The translations under genes and the position numbers were made by a program. A stretch of 64,000 bases of DNA from NCBI GenBank assembly GCA_019279435.1, contig JAAALK010000081.1:27988457-28052456 (forward strand). Reading direction: 5' to 3'. The notes below the pieces were generated by a model. The model saw nothing but the letters and a program-made list of their open reading frames with translations. It ran no database searches and was not told the DNA's origin. Shown here piece by piece: positions 10,801 to 20,800 of this stretch; within the stretch, counting starts at the first letter, position 1, and every line of letters begins with the position of its first letter. Source of the DNA: Zizania palustris. Its lineage: Eukaryota > Streptophyta > Magnoliopsida > Poales > Poaceae.

Positions 10801-11476
10801 CGCGCTTCGGTCCATGTGTCACAGGATTTCCCTCACCGATTCTACGGATCAGGTCACGTGGGCTTTGAACAAATCTGGATTCACCACAAAGTCTCTCTAT
10901 AACTGGTTGGTTTTTAGAGGGGTTAAGGATGACTATTTGAAGTTTATTTGGAAGTGCGCGGCTCCGCTAAAAGTTAAATGCTTTCTCTGGTTGGCTCTGA
11001 GAGGCAGGATTCAAGTAGGGGATGCTCTCAAAAAAAAGAATTGGGCGGGAGACCCGGCTTGTAGTTTCTGCGGTCAATTGGAAACTTTGGATCACGCTTT
11101 GTTCCATTGTGCCTTAGCTAGGTTTTTGTGGTGCTGGGTCAGGGATGCTTTGGGTTGGGATAGTATTCCGCTGACCTATCTTTCGGTGTTTCGGGTTTTG
11201 GACAGGGGTTTGAGTGAAAAGAAAAAATCAATTGTTTTGGGGATCTTGGCGGCTGGGATGTGGGCGATTTGGTTAACGCGCAATAATTTTGTGTTTAATA
11301 AATCTTTGGGGGCTAATGTCCTTTCTCTGCCCTATAAAATGCTTGCTTTTGTTTCGCAGTGGAAGAGCCTGGCCCCATCCAAATCCCTAGCGGAGGTATC
11401 CAGAAATTCTGTCTTGCTGCATGCTCAAACCCACCTGCTCACAGGGGCGGCAGATCGAAGAAGAAGGACAGATTGA
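7820..11476 (+). CDS. LINE ORF2: endonuclease and reverse transcriptase
   Basis: 1218 aa without interruption. N-terminal EEP (APE-type) endonuclease, residues about 1-230: starts MKGVFWNVRGLGN, with LQET, GGDFNFI and the GSDHCPL histidine motif. Reverse transcriptase, about 470-740: PGPDGFS, QSAFIPGRS, LKLDFEKAYD, GVRQGDPLSPLLF and the catalytic YADD (689-692). C-terminal zf-RVT zinc-binding domain, about 1030-1130: CFLWLAL, CSFCGQ, ETLDHALFHC. The enzyme nicks target DNA and primes cDNA synthesis at the nick. All catalytic motifs are present, so the protein could be active; ORF1 is damaged. Length is normal for plant L1 ORF2. Confidence 0.95.
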   Translation: MKGVFWNVRGLGNGGRRKLLVDLMHRHRCDFICLQETLRVSFSSRELDSFCHGRDFHWLTKPAVGHSGGILMGVNLDVFNVLNMDLGEFFISITLEFKLSKFSWELITVYGPVVEGLKYGFIQELSSKIQTLNVPCMMGGDFNFIRSAAEKSKGAIHWKWVRNFNDFINNCELREIVRVGCKFTWSNRHAVPTQEVLDRVLVSAGWDNTFPLSVVNTLNMVGSDHCPLLVDLDGQGEVIRRRFRFENSWLLMDDFKSWVRAQWPRRGRENILDFWKRQGQYLRKKLSGWGANVKKAQNLEKEDLLNKIKYLDEKADMGDLSCLEWEDRYLADNKLSELFQAEAEFWQRRSGQQWLLSGDANTGYFHKIATGRKKRASIIKLEDEGVIYQNKVDLKNHIYDYYKKLFGAEPHLCLHLVGDFWCDRRRLDDNDNQELIKAFTLEELDEAFRGVKLHSAPGPDGFSVSFYKVFWDYFRTLFMEMLENLHNDTLDINRINYGEIVLLPKVRDACSIKQFCPICLLNVCYKIITRVLTLRISRIAHKIIDPCQSAFIPGRSIFEGIVTLHEILHETKSTKQKGVVLKLDFEKAYDRVRWGFLLEVLERKGFDPQWIGWISRVISGGRVAININGEVGGFFRTYRGVRQGDPLSPLLFNLVGDALAEMLQRVKEKGLFKGLASHLVPGGVTHLQYADDTIVMMEFSEDNFVIVKFLLYCFEELSGLKINYQKCEVFTLGVSDTEARRVSDVFNCKRGVFPITYLGLPVSHSKPAKSDFEAVVQKVEKKLSTWKCGHLSFGGRMVLLNSCLSSIPLYSMGVFQLPEAIHCQLDRIRSRFFWGGLGLNRKFHMVDWKMLCMPKHDGGLGFVDSRIMNSALLCKWLFWLVERKEGLCFDILRSKYAITGSLFGRIREKGSFFWSKLIKKRKLLQKMCMFKVGDGGATVFWDDCWLGDCPLKILFPCVYKVCCFPGELVKDVYEADWCIQFRRSLDPEELSQFNALRSMCHRISLTDSTDQVTWALNKSGFTTKSLYNWLVFRGVKDDYLKFIWKCAAPLKVKCFLWLALRGRIQVGDALKKKNWAGDPACSFCGQLETLDHALFHCALARFLWCWVRDALGWDSIPLTYLSVFRVLDRGLSEKKKSIVLGILAAGMWAIWLTRNNFVFNKSLGANVLSLPYKMLAFVSQWKSLAPSKSLAEVSRNSVLLHAQTHLLTGAADRRRRTD

Positions 11477-11806
11477 AGGCTTGAGTCGTGCGGCTGCTGT
11501 TAGTTGACCTAGGAGCTTGGCTGGTGGAATTTTGATGTGCGGTTGTGATGCCAGTTCATGTTGGATATTTGTGTTAGACTTGTGTTTGCCTCTGTTTGTA
11601 TCCGGCGTTTTTGTGGTTGCCGTCCAGGTGGTGCCTTTTGGGGTTGGCCATGTGCGTTGCAGTCATTTCCTGGTTCTTTTGGTAGCTATCTTGGTTAATT
11701 GGTTGTTCAGTGCGTAAGTGTCTTGCTGGTGTCCCCAGCGTACTGGTTCCATTTTGGCTTTCAATAAAAGCCGGGCACGAATGCTTTCGTGTCTGTTTCC
11801 AAAAAA
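11477..11806 (+). other. LINE 3' untranslated region and poly(A)
   Basis: About 330 bp, T/G-rich, with a polyadenylation signal AATAAA at 11763-11768 and a short A tract that merges with the A-starting target duplication. Confidence 0.8.
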
Positions 11807-11976
11807 AAAGATCCAAAAAACAAGGCTAAAAAAAGCTAAATTTTTTTAGTCCATTAGCCTCAAGGAGGAGCTAAGAGGGGCTAAAATGTCCTATTTCCAC
11901 CCATCATAAATGTTTTAGCCATTTTTTAGTCTTTGGATCTAAATAAGGGTGACTAAAATTTTAGCCTCTATTTAGT

Positions 11977-14900
11977 CAGGGGCGAAGCCTAATAGAATGT
12001 TGTGGATGCAGATGAACCCCCCCAAAAAAAAACAAAAACAGTACTTACCCCTACATTTTGGCCCTTTTTGCACCCCTCTTGGGCCAACGCGCTGCACCCC
12101 CCATGGCCCATTTCGCAAGCTAGCAACAAGCAGCCTGCTAGGAGCTCACAAATGCCACCAGCAGCCCAACAAGCAGCAAGGCAACACCACATCCCACGCC
12201 AACACCAAGTCACCAACGACGTATCGCCTCCCTGACTCCCTGTATTCGCCAGCAGCCCACCACGCAGGTCCACGCCCACAATGATTACGAATTGGCGATT
12301 TCTGGCTCCTGCGCCGTCGCTGGCTCGGCGCTCCGCATCCTGGCTCCTGCGATCAGCGATCTCCTGCTCCTCCGTCGGCCGCCGCCTCGCCGAGTCACCG
12401 GCTCACCGCAGTGGAGGTGTGGACCTGTGGTAAAAAAGGCGTCATGCGGCCCTCCCCTCCCTTCTGATTTCTGATTAGGTATTAATTCTTTCTCTAATTT
12501 TTCATAGATTCTATTCTAGTATTCTTGATTTCTAAACTATGCAAGCAGCAGATTAGTACATACTTACATATTAGGTTACTAATGATAGATCAATTAATGG
12601 AACGATTTTACAAAAGAAAAGCACCAGAGCCAGATAGTTGCAATAATGCTATAAATTCACGTTTGGATGATATCAACTGAGAGGAGGAGATTAAATCTGA
12701 TCCAGGATTGAGGAAACAAATTAATGATTATCATCCTAATGTTAGATAGAGGGTGAGAAGAAAGTACTTGGAGAATGGACCTTGCCAACCTCACACAATT
12801 CGTTTTCCTATGACAGAGATTGGAGGAGTTCCAAGAAGGTTTGTTCCAGAATGGTTTGATGAATTTAGAGGTTGGCTTGAATATAGTGAGTCCAAAGACA
12901 AAGCATATTGCTTTTATTGTTTCTTGTTTAGAGAAAAGAAGGATGGCGGATATGAAGCATTTGTTAAAAATGGTTGGAATAGCTATCATAGAAAGGAAAG
13001 ACTACAAAATCATGTTGGTAATGTTGGTGGCTCACACTATCTCGCAATGAAGAAATGTGATGATCTCTTACAAACAAAACAACACATTGATGTTGCTTTC
13101 CGTGATGTTAGTGAATCTGCTAAGAAGGACTATTATACTCGTTTGAATGGGTCTATTGATGTTGCTAGAATATTGGTGAAGCAAGGATTGCCGTTTTGGG
13201 GTCACGATGAGTCGAAGAAGTCCTTAAATAAAGGGAACTTCAGAGAATTTCGTAATTTTGTAGAGGAACAAAATTTGTTATTAAGAAAGGCGGTAGATAA
13301 AAAGAAATCGGATAACAGCCTTTTGATTGCTCCTGAAATACAAAAGAATATTGTGCATTGTTTTGCAAAGGAAGTGCTACACTTTATTCTAGAAGAAATT
13401 GGGGATGATGTTTTTTGCTTGCTAGTTGATGAGTCGAGAGATGTTTCTTGGAAAGAACAAATGGCAGTGGTCTTAAGATATGTAGATAAATTTGGAATTG
13501 TTAAAGAGAGATTTGTTGGTCTTGTTCATGTGAATGAAACAAATTCTGCAAGTCCCAAGTCTGCTATTGATGCATTATTTGCTGATCTTAAGTTAAGCCT
13601 AAAGCAAGTTAGAGGACAAGGATATGATGGTGCTAGCAATATGCGAGGTGAGTTCAATGGCTTGCACTCATTGATTATGAGAGAAAATAGTTCAGCTTAT
13701 TATGTTCACTGTTTTGCTCACCAACTCTAATTAGTCCTTGTGGCCATTGCGAGAAAGCATAAAGGGGTTAGTGAATTTTTTACTATGATCTCTATATTAT
13801 TGAATGTCGTGGGTGGATCATCTAAGAGAAGGGACATGATTAGAGATATTAATCTTCAAGAAATGAGTAAAGCATTAGGCCGTGGGCAACTTCAGACTGG
13901 GACAGGGTTGAATCAAGAGCAAAGTCTTCAAAGACCTGGAGATACTCGTTGGAGTTCCCATTATAAATCTCTCAAAAGTTTGGTTGACATGTTTCCTACA
14001 ATGGTCAAGGTACTAGAAATTGTGGAAAAAGATAAAAAAGATTGGAAGATCAGAGATCAAGCATCAAATCTTTTACAATACTCTCAGTCTTTTGACTCTA
14101 TCTTCTATTTGCATCCCATGTTGACTATATTAGGAATCACAAATACCTTGTCATTAGCATTGCAACGGAAGGATCAAGACATAGTGAATGCTATTAAATG
14201 TGTGAAAGCAACTAAATGCCAATCGAATGAACTTAGAAGAGAAAAGTGGATGATGCTATTAGACGATGTCCATGGATTTTGTGACAAGAATGATATTTGC
14301 AAATTGGAAATGGAAGACGAATATATTGATCCAAAGAAGCGGAGGCATAAATCTGGAATTACGAACAAGCATTATTATCAGGTAGATTGTTTTAATGATG
14401 TTATTGATTGGCTACTTCAAGAGCTTGATAGCCGATTCAATGAGACAAGCTCTCAATTGCTTGTTTGCTCAGCAGCTTTTAGTCCAAGAGACTCATTCCA
14501 TGATTTTAGTATAGAAAATTTGATGAGCCTTGCGAAGCTTTATCCACATGATTTTGATTCTAGGAATTTGAGGGATCTTAACCACGAGCTTGGCCTCTAC
14601 ATATATGATGTGAGAGATGATGAAAGGTTCTCCGACCTACAAACTGTTGCCGAGCTTTCTCAAAGAATGGTGAAGACTAGAAAACACGAACGTTATCCAA
14701 TGGTTTTCCGACTTTTGAAGCTTGTGCTAGTGCTACCTGTTGCTACTGCTACAATTGAGAGGTGTTTCTCAGCCATGAAAATTGTGAAAACAGAATTGCG
14801 CAATCGCATTGGTGATATATATGAGCAATAGCCTTATTTGCTATGTGGAGAAAGAAGAGTTGTTGAAAGTCACCAATGAGGCTGTGGTTCGTCGTTTCAT

Positions 14901-15074
14901 GAAAATGCAAGGTCGTAGATTTGATGACTAATGTTAAAGGTAATGTATTGTGTTTTTTCGTTGGTTCATTTTTTCTCTTAAAATATTGTTTATGGAATTC
15001 TTCGGTTTGATAATTATAGTTTAGCCCTTCTTTATTCCTGCACCCCCCTCCATTTTGTTCTAGCTTCGCCACTG
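11977..15074 (+). mobile_element. hAT transposon, complete ends, decayed transposase
   Basis: 3098 bp. Terminal inverted repeats CAGGGGCGAAGCC and (minus strand) CAGTGGCGAAGCTAG, flanked by a perfect 8-bp duplication TATTTAGT (11969-11976 and 15075-15082). It contains a ZMYM1/TTF-finger hAT transposase pseudogene. The 5' part (about 12050-12470) is C-rich and non-coding and could be the promoter/leader. It is inserted in the Tourist MITE also broken by the LINE. Confidence 0.93.
12597..14931 (+). pseudogene. hAT transposase (TTF finger/DUF4371/hAT-C), disrupted
   Basis: The reading frame starts MERFYKRKAPEP at 12597. In order: TTF-type zinc finger (YCFYCFLF...HYLAMKKC), DUF4371 region with LPFWGHDES, catalytic-core segments LLVDESRDVSWKEQ and GQGYDGASNM, and a C-terminal hAT dimerisation domain (LPVATATIERCFSAMK). 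Breaks: TGA at 12678-12680, TAG at 12747-12749, TAA at 13728-13730 in HQL*L, and a frameshift near 14815 after which the native C-terminus continues from 14821 to a stop at 14929-14931. Longest intact parts are 12753-13730 and 13740-14831. No functional transposase can be made from this copy. ZMYM1-like proteins of this type are often annotated as host genes, but the terminal repeats and duplication show it is a transposon. Confidence 0.92.
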
Positions 15075-15124
15075 TATTTAGTCATTTTTTTAACCCCTTG
15101 GATCCAAACAAATCCTAAGTACAA

Positions 15125-15350
15125 TCCACAATTTGGTACCTCTATAAAAAGGAAATATCATATGCAATCGTGCAATCTGGTGTATCCAATCAAGCGATCT
15201 AACCATTATATATGAAAGGGGTTAAAAGTAAAAAAATACTAGGTTTCAGGTGGATGCACCAGATCGCTTGAACGAATGCACCAGATCACTTAATTGCACG
15301 ATTGCACCAATATAAGTGATTGCACGTGATATTTCACCTCTATAAAATTA
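15125..15350. repeat. imperfect inverted repeat, hairpin-type MITE relic
   Basis: Left arm TGCAATCGTGCAATCTGG and right arm (minus strand) with GTGCAATCGTGCAATTAAG, GATCTGGTGCAT and TCAAGCGATCT; further motifs CTCTATAAA at both ends. No clear target duplication. Confidence 0.45.
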
Positions 15351-15377
15351 TTTCAAAAGATAATGACCGTTTTGGTA

Positions 15378-15560
15378 ATTTTTTTTTTTTTTTGAAATAG
15401 GCCGCATGGGCCCGACCTTGTTTGAAGGCCATGGGTGTGTCGGGGATGTGAACGAGAATTTCCCAGGAGGTCACCCATCCTGGTACTACTCCCGCCTGAG
15501 CACGCTTAACAATGGAGTTCTGAGGAGATTTGGTGCCAGCTAACTCACATCCCTTTCACA
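15378..15560 (-). mobile_element. 5S rRNA-derived SINE
   Basis: On the minus strand the head follows plant 5S rRNA: TCAGAACTCC, GTTAAGCGTGCTCAGGCG, GTAGTACCAGGATGGG, GTGACCTCCTGGGAA. A unique tail follows, ending in a poly(A) tract seen as poly(T) near 15378-15393 on the plus strand. It is flanked by ACCGTTTTGGTA (15366-15377 and 15561-15572), a target duplication. The internal polymerase III promoter boxes of 5S are recognisable, so it fits the SINE3 type. It is not a functional 5S gene: the 5' 40 nt are diverged and the 3' end is replaced. Confidence 0.82.
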
Positions 15561-15573
15561 ACCGTTTTGGTAT

Positions 15574-15990
15574 TTTCACGTGGTGTTGTGGAAAAAAAAC
15601 ATCTACGACCATTTTCCCGTGGTCGTCAGGCAGGCTTGCCTCGAGCTCGACCTGGCGCGCCTCCGCTCCGCTCCGCCCCAGCGCTGCCGCTTCGATCTCC
15701 GGCGGCGGGCGACTGTCAGCCTCGGCACGAGTTCGCGCAGCGATCCGCTCCCTCCCCGCCGCCCCGCCCAATCCGACGCCGCCACCAGCACGGGTGCCGG
15801 CGACTCCTCCGGAAAAACCCTCCCTCCCTCCCGACGCGTCCCAACGGCACCGCGCCTCCCTCCCCGATACCGCCTCGTCACCGCGCGGATCCTTCCCGAC
15901 TCTGGCCGCACCTCTTCGTCCCTCCCTCCACTGAATCCTCTTGCGATTCCGCCGCCGGCCGTTCCTTACCCTTCCTCCTACCGTTAAAGC
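15574..15990 (+). other. putative non-coding first exon/leader of the flippase gene
   Basis: GC-rich stretch ending in a strong donor (AAGC|GTAAGTCC, donor at 15991). The next likely acceptor is in the pyrimidine-rich stretch before the coding start (for example TTTCAG ending near 17797). This would give a 5'-UTR intron of about 1.8 kb, common in plant housekeeping genes. The transcription start is not visible; open frames here are composition effects. Confidence 0.4.
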
Positions 15991-17880
15991 GTAAGTCCGC
16001 CTCAAATCCCTTCTCATTTCTCTCTGTTTGGCTGATTTGGAGGTTCTATTTTGGAGGGGCCGGTTTTGAATAATCTCTTGCTAGGTGCTGGAACATATGT
16101 CGAACAATTAGCAGCACGTAGTCGGGTCTGCGCTTATGGGTTAGTTAGGGTTGAGGAGGCCGGATCACAGGGAATCGACTACTCCTCACTCCTTTTGTGC
16201 GCCACCGCTTAGGTTGCTAGGTGAGATCCTGCTTGGCACTCGCCTCTCATCACCGCTGCTTGCTGCTGCCAGTGAGGCAGGGAGATCCCTGGCCAGCCGC
16301 CGCCACACCTTCTTGTCCCTCGCTTCTAATTGCCGCCGCTGGCCGCTGCCAACCCTGGAACCCCCACTCAGTGCTCGCCTCTCGACACCGACGCTGCCTT
16401 GGAGGGATCCTGTTTGCCCCTTGCCGCCACCTAGGACTGCCAGACTGGGATCCTGCTCGCCCTTTACCCTGCTTTTTGATAAGATCGTAGGGCTCCTGTT
16501 TCCCAAACTTTTTGTGCACTGTGCCAGTTGGCCTAATTCGATGAAAGCTTTACAAGGCAAGATGAATTGAATTCTCTATGTGCTTAATGCATATTATGGT
16601 GTTATTGATAATTGTGCCTGTGTTTGCAGTTCGCTAATGTTTTCATGAATCATGAATTAAATTATGTATGCCAATTGGCAACACATTCTTTTGCTGTTAG
16701 TCCTGTTACTAGTTTGCCATTTTGTGATCACGAATTTGCAATACTTATAGTTAAACAGCATGGATCATAGTCATGGATGTATGGTATGTGATGATGTTGA
16801 TCTCTCTTATTTCAATGTAAATTTATTATTCAAGTCATATGTCATTACATGAAAACTGAATATATATACATGTATTGTCTGGAATCTTCTAAACAACACT
16901 GCCTAGGCACGAACACCTAGCCACCGCCTAGGTGCTAGGCGCTCCCACTCTGCCTACTTACTGTCTAGTGCTTTTTGAAACATTGTGTAGTCCTTCGTGG
17001 TTCAGTGTGACATTTTGTGTGAGCGCATATCTTAGTGCATATGTCGATGAGAACAATTATGGATTCAGAAACTTCTGTTCGTTCACCAACTCAAGAATGT
17101 TAAACTGCAACCAAAGCTGAATTGAAGTGCGCCGATATTTTCAATGTTCTGTGTCAAATGACCTTTTCACAGAACATTTTAGATAACTGGAATTAAGTCC
17201 TCATTCAATGCATATGAACATACAACATAATTCTTGAAGGGGAGTGTTAAATACTTGGAAGTATAAGTGAATTTCCTGTCCTTCTCAATTTAGCTTAACC
17301 TTTTGGATGAAGTGGGCAGTGCATGCAAGGGGCCAAGCCACTGCTTAATGTCATACTATCATCTGTCTACCTTGTTTCCTGTTGCCTATAGTACTCCAGC
17401 AGGCAACACTAGTTTGATTGTAACTATGAACAGCTTGTTTAGCTTTTATGACATTTTCTGCTTGGCAGGATGTTGAGAGGATTTTGTGTGCAGATGTGTG
17501 TGTGTGAAGGGGGATACAATATTTCTCACAGATGTATTTAGAATGCATTTTAGTTATGCATCATAGTCACTTATATTTTTTCTGCCAAAGGATTCTTCAG
17601 TCACATTCTTTTAGTTCACCATACAAATCCAGTTTCCATTCATTTCTCTGGTCATATTTTTTGTTTATTATCTTCGTGATATGAAACCCCTTGATTTTGA
17701 TTATTCTGTTTCCAGTCTTCATTATTTATGTTGAATTATTGGTTCACTTGGAGCATCCATCTTGCTGCCTTTTTAGGCTGATGTTCTTAAGTTTCAGCAG
17801 GACATTACAGTTGATCTCATGCGGGCAACCAGAGAGGACATATTAGTATATTACCATTGAGTGCATGGTTATTTTTCGCA
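15991..17880. other. probable 5'-UTR intron
   Basis: AT-rich after 16600, with a second GC-rich block at 16180-16480. 16895-16960 holds GCCTAGGCA/GCCTAGGTGC motifs that look like a relic of the hAT-like family at 18801. No coding exon recognised. Confidence 0.4.
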
Positions 17881-20800
17881 ATGAAGCGTTTTGTCTACAT
17901 AAATGATGAATACCAGAATGACTATTGTGATAACCGGATTTCTAACACAAAGTACACCTTACTGAATTTCCTGCCAAAAAATCTATGGGAGCAATTCAGG
18001 TTAGTATTTATTAGATGCATTTATGACTTATTCTTTTACATGAGATTCTCTTTTTTCTACACTATTAACAGTGGAGAAACCTTGACTGTAATTGCATTAA
18101 TTGTAGAAGGAAGCTGATTAGCTTATTTGTTTTTTCAGGCGTTTCATGAATCAATATTTCTTGCTGATAGCATGCCTCCAACTGTGGTCACTTATCACTC
18201 CTGTAAATCCTGCAAGCACATGGGGCCCACTTATTTTTATTTTTGCAGTCTCAGCAACCAAAGAGGCATGGGATGACTACAATAGGTATATTTCAGACAA
18301 GCAAGTAAATGAAATGGAAATCTGGATTGTCAAGAATGGTGCCCGCAAACATGTATGTTTTTATGGCATTGTTTTTCATTCGTAGATGTGCACATCTTTT
18401 GTTCATATTGTTCTTTCTTGTACTCTGAATATATCCTAATGCATTTAATGATATGCACATGATTCAGTAATGAAGATAAACTGGAAAGTGCTTATTTATA
18501 TGAAGAGTTGGATGTGACAAATTTCTTGATTGGGTTGTGTTTATGACCAAATCATATTAGAATCGACATTGACAAAGGTTGTGCTTTGTATGAATATCTT
18601 GTATGGCGTAATAAGCGTATGATGGGGGGGGGGGGGGGGGCAGAAAGGTGCCATTACATAAAGATTTCTGAGTCAAATGGTCAAATATTACTTACATAAT
18701 AGCTTATCTAGTAATTGGTTAGCTTATTGTTGTTGGAGTCGTAGATGGCATTCTGGTGTTTTACACAATAACCAAAGTGCCAATACAAAGACCATGTTAC
18801 CATGGTTGTCACGATGTCGCCTAGGCGACGCCTAGGCGCTGACTAGGCGTCCAGGCGGTCACAGCCGAACGCCATGGTCATTCGCCTCGTCTGGTGGAGT
18901 TAGGCGCCCGCCTGGAGCTTCTAGGCGTCGCCCATGGCGACTAGGCGGTCGCCAGGCGTGTCTGGGCGGGCGCCTAGGGCAAGCTGTACTGTCTAAGGCG
19001 TGGCGCCCTAACCCCAGGCCCAGATTCGACTTTCGGTTTGTCCCCTTCCCCTTGCGAGTTGCGCCGCCGCCTCTGCCCCTTGCGCCGCCGGCCGCCGGAT
19101 CTGCTTCCCCTTGCGCCACCGGCTGCCGGATCTGCTTCCCCTTGCGCCGCCGGCCGCCCGGCCGCCTCTGCTTCCCCTCCCCTTGCGAGTTGCGCCGCCG
19201 GCTGCCGGCTCTGCTTCCCCTTGCGCCGCCGGCCGCCCGGCCGCCTCTGCTTCCCCTCCCCGTGCGCCGCGCCGCCGCCTCTGCTTCCCCCTCCCCTGCT
19301 CCCTCGCCGCAGCAGGCAGCAGCAGGCGCCAGGCAGTAGTAGTATGAACTATAAACTATGAAGTATGCCCTCTATTTGCTATGGACATGTTTGCTGAAAT
19401 GCTGAATGCTGACCTCTGTTTGCTGATTTTAATTGGTCGCCTAGGCGACGCCTAGGCACCCGCCTAGGCGTCCAGTCGGCCCCCTGGCGACTGGTTTTGC
19501 CGGGGCGCCGTGACAACCATGCATGTTACTCATGCAAAGCATTCACTATGCTAGTTGTTGCCCTTGGGATTGTGTGTTTTATTCTAGTTCAGAGTAACAG
19601 ATGATCTTGGAAATATAAACGACTCATTAAAAGGCACATAAAAGGAAAAAATGTTGAAATGGCCATCTCAAACCATAGAATGATATGTATTTAGATGTTT
19701 CCATTAGTTAGGGACAAATGGTTTGTGCTAGATTGAGTTTGTATTGTTAGCTTGTATCCTGTCTTTAGATGTTATGGGCACATGTACTGTAAAATTAAAT
19801 GGTTCTGTGTAGGAATTATCACTCTTTTGATTGAGAAAAAAAAAGATGAATTGGTCTTTCTGTCATCTGTAGTCTTCTCTCTGGTCTTACGGTCAACATC
19901 TCTTTTTCTTGTACCATAAGCCTCTCCCAACTATCATTCAGGCCTTCTACCCCCTGGTTACCAATACATGTTATTTTGGGCATACATCCACATTTCTACA
20001 TATTTTGAAATAATTATAGTGGATACATGAAAATCATGTGTGGATTACCGATTACCTCAAAACATATTTTCATAATATTATGATTCTTATTGGATTTTAT
20101 AAATATATTACAATAGAATTTTCATTTTTTTGTCATAATTACAGACAGCCTGATATACAATTTAGTATCACCTTGAATTAAGTAGAATAAGTAATATCTC
20201 CCATGCCTATATCTATCTCATCCACTCATTTTCCACAGAGACCCTCGCTCCCCAACCCCTCTTTCTCTACATAGCTTCACTGTTCTCTGCCATAGTGCCA
20301 TTCCATTTCTCCCTTTTGTCCTACTCTCCCTGCCTTCTCCACCCAACTACTAGGCTCCAGAATTTCAGGACCTCAGCCATGTACCAATCATAGCTATGAG
20401 CTATCTGTTATATTCTCTCTTGAAGCAACATGACCATACACTGTACACCTGCATCTTACTTTCTGCTATGTATGGATAATAGTCCATTACAGATATCAGA
20501 TTGTTCTGCAGATCCAATACTTTTATTCAGGCTTATTGTTTGAGAATATTGAGGGTCATCAATATGTAAATTCTGCCAGTAACCATTGTAATTTCAATAT
20601 TTGCTGTAATATCCAGTTCTTAATTTCTGATTTCTGATTTTTATATAGATCCAAGCACAAGATATTCGTGTTGGTAACATAGTATGGATTCGAGAGAACG
20701 AGGAAGTTCCTTGTGACCTTGTTTTAATAGGAACGTCTGAACCACAAGGCATTTGTCATGTTGAGGTAATTCATGAAAAATCTCAGACTACTTAAATATG

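Larger units (their letters stand above)
5411..11806 (+). mobile_element. L1-type plant LINE retrotransposon, nearly full length
   Basis: Bounded by the 16-bp duplication AAAGATCCAAAAAACA (5395-5410 and 11807-11822) and ending in an A tract. It encodes ORF1 with zinc knuckles and ORF2 with endonuclease, reverse transcriptase and a zinc-binding RVT domain. Only 18 bp precede the ORF1 ATG, so the 5' untranslated promoter may be truncated. ORF2 is uninterrupted and the duplication is perfect, which argues for a recent insertion. Confidence 0.95.
5333..15115. mobile_element. Tourist-like MITE split by a LINE and a hAT element
   Basis: The MITE is in three pieces: 5333-5410, 11823-11976 and 15083-15115, about 265 bp in all. 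Ends are GAGGGTGTTTGGATCC and GGATCCAAACAAATCC with the duplication TAA at 5330-5332 and 15116-15118. The first break holds the LINE (16-bp duplication), the second the hAT element (8-bp duplication). Removing both insertions restores alignment with the inverted copy at 5011-5296. Confidence 0.85.

Noticed and set aside
15436..15552. Functional 5S rRNA gene
   Set aside because: The 5' third is diverged, the 3' end is replaced by a unique tail and poly(A), and target duplications flank it; it is a retroposon.
15556..16017. Overlapping open frames in the flippase leader region
   Set aside because: GC-rich leader with frames open on both strands and a good donor site; better explained as a non-coding first exon.
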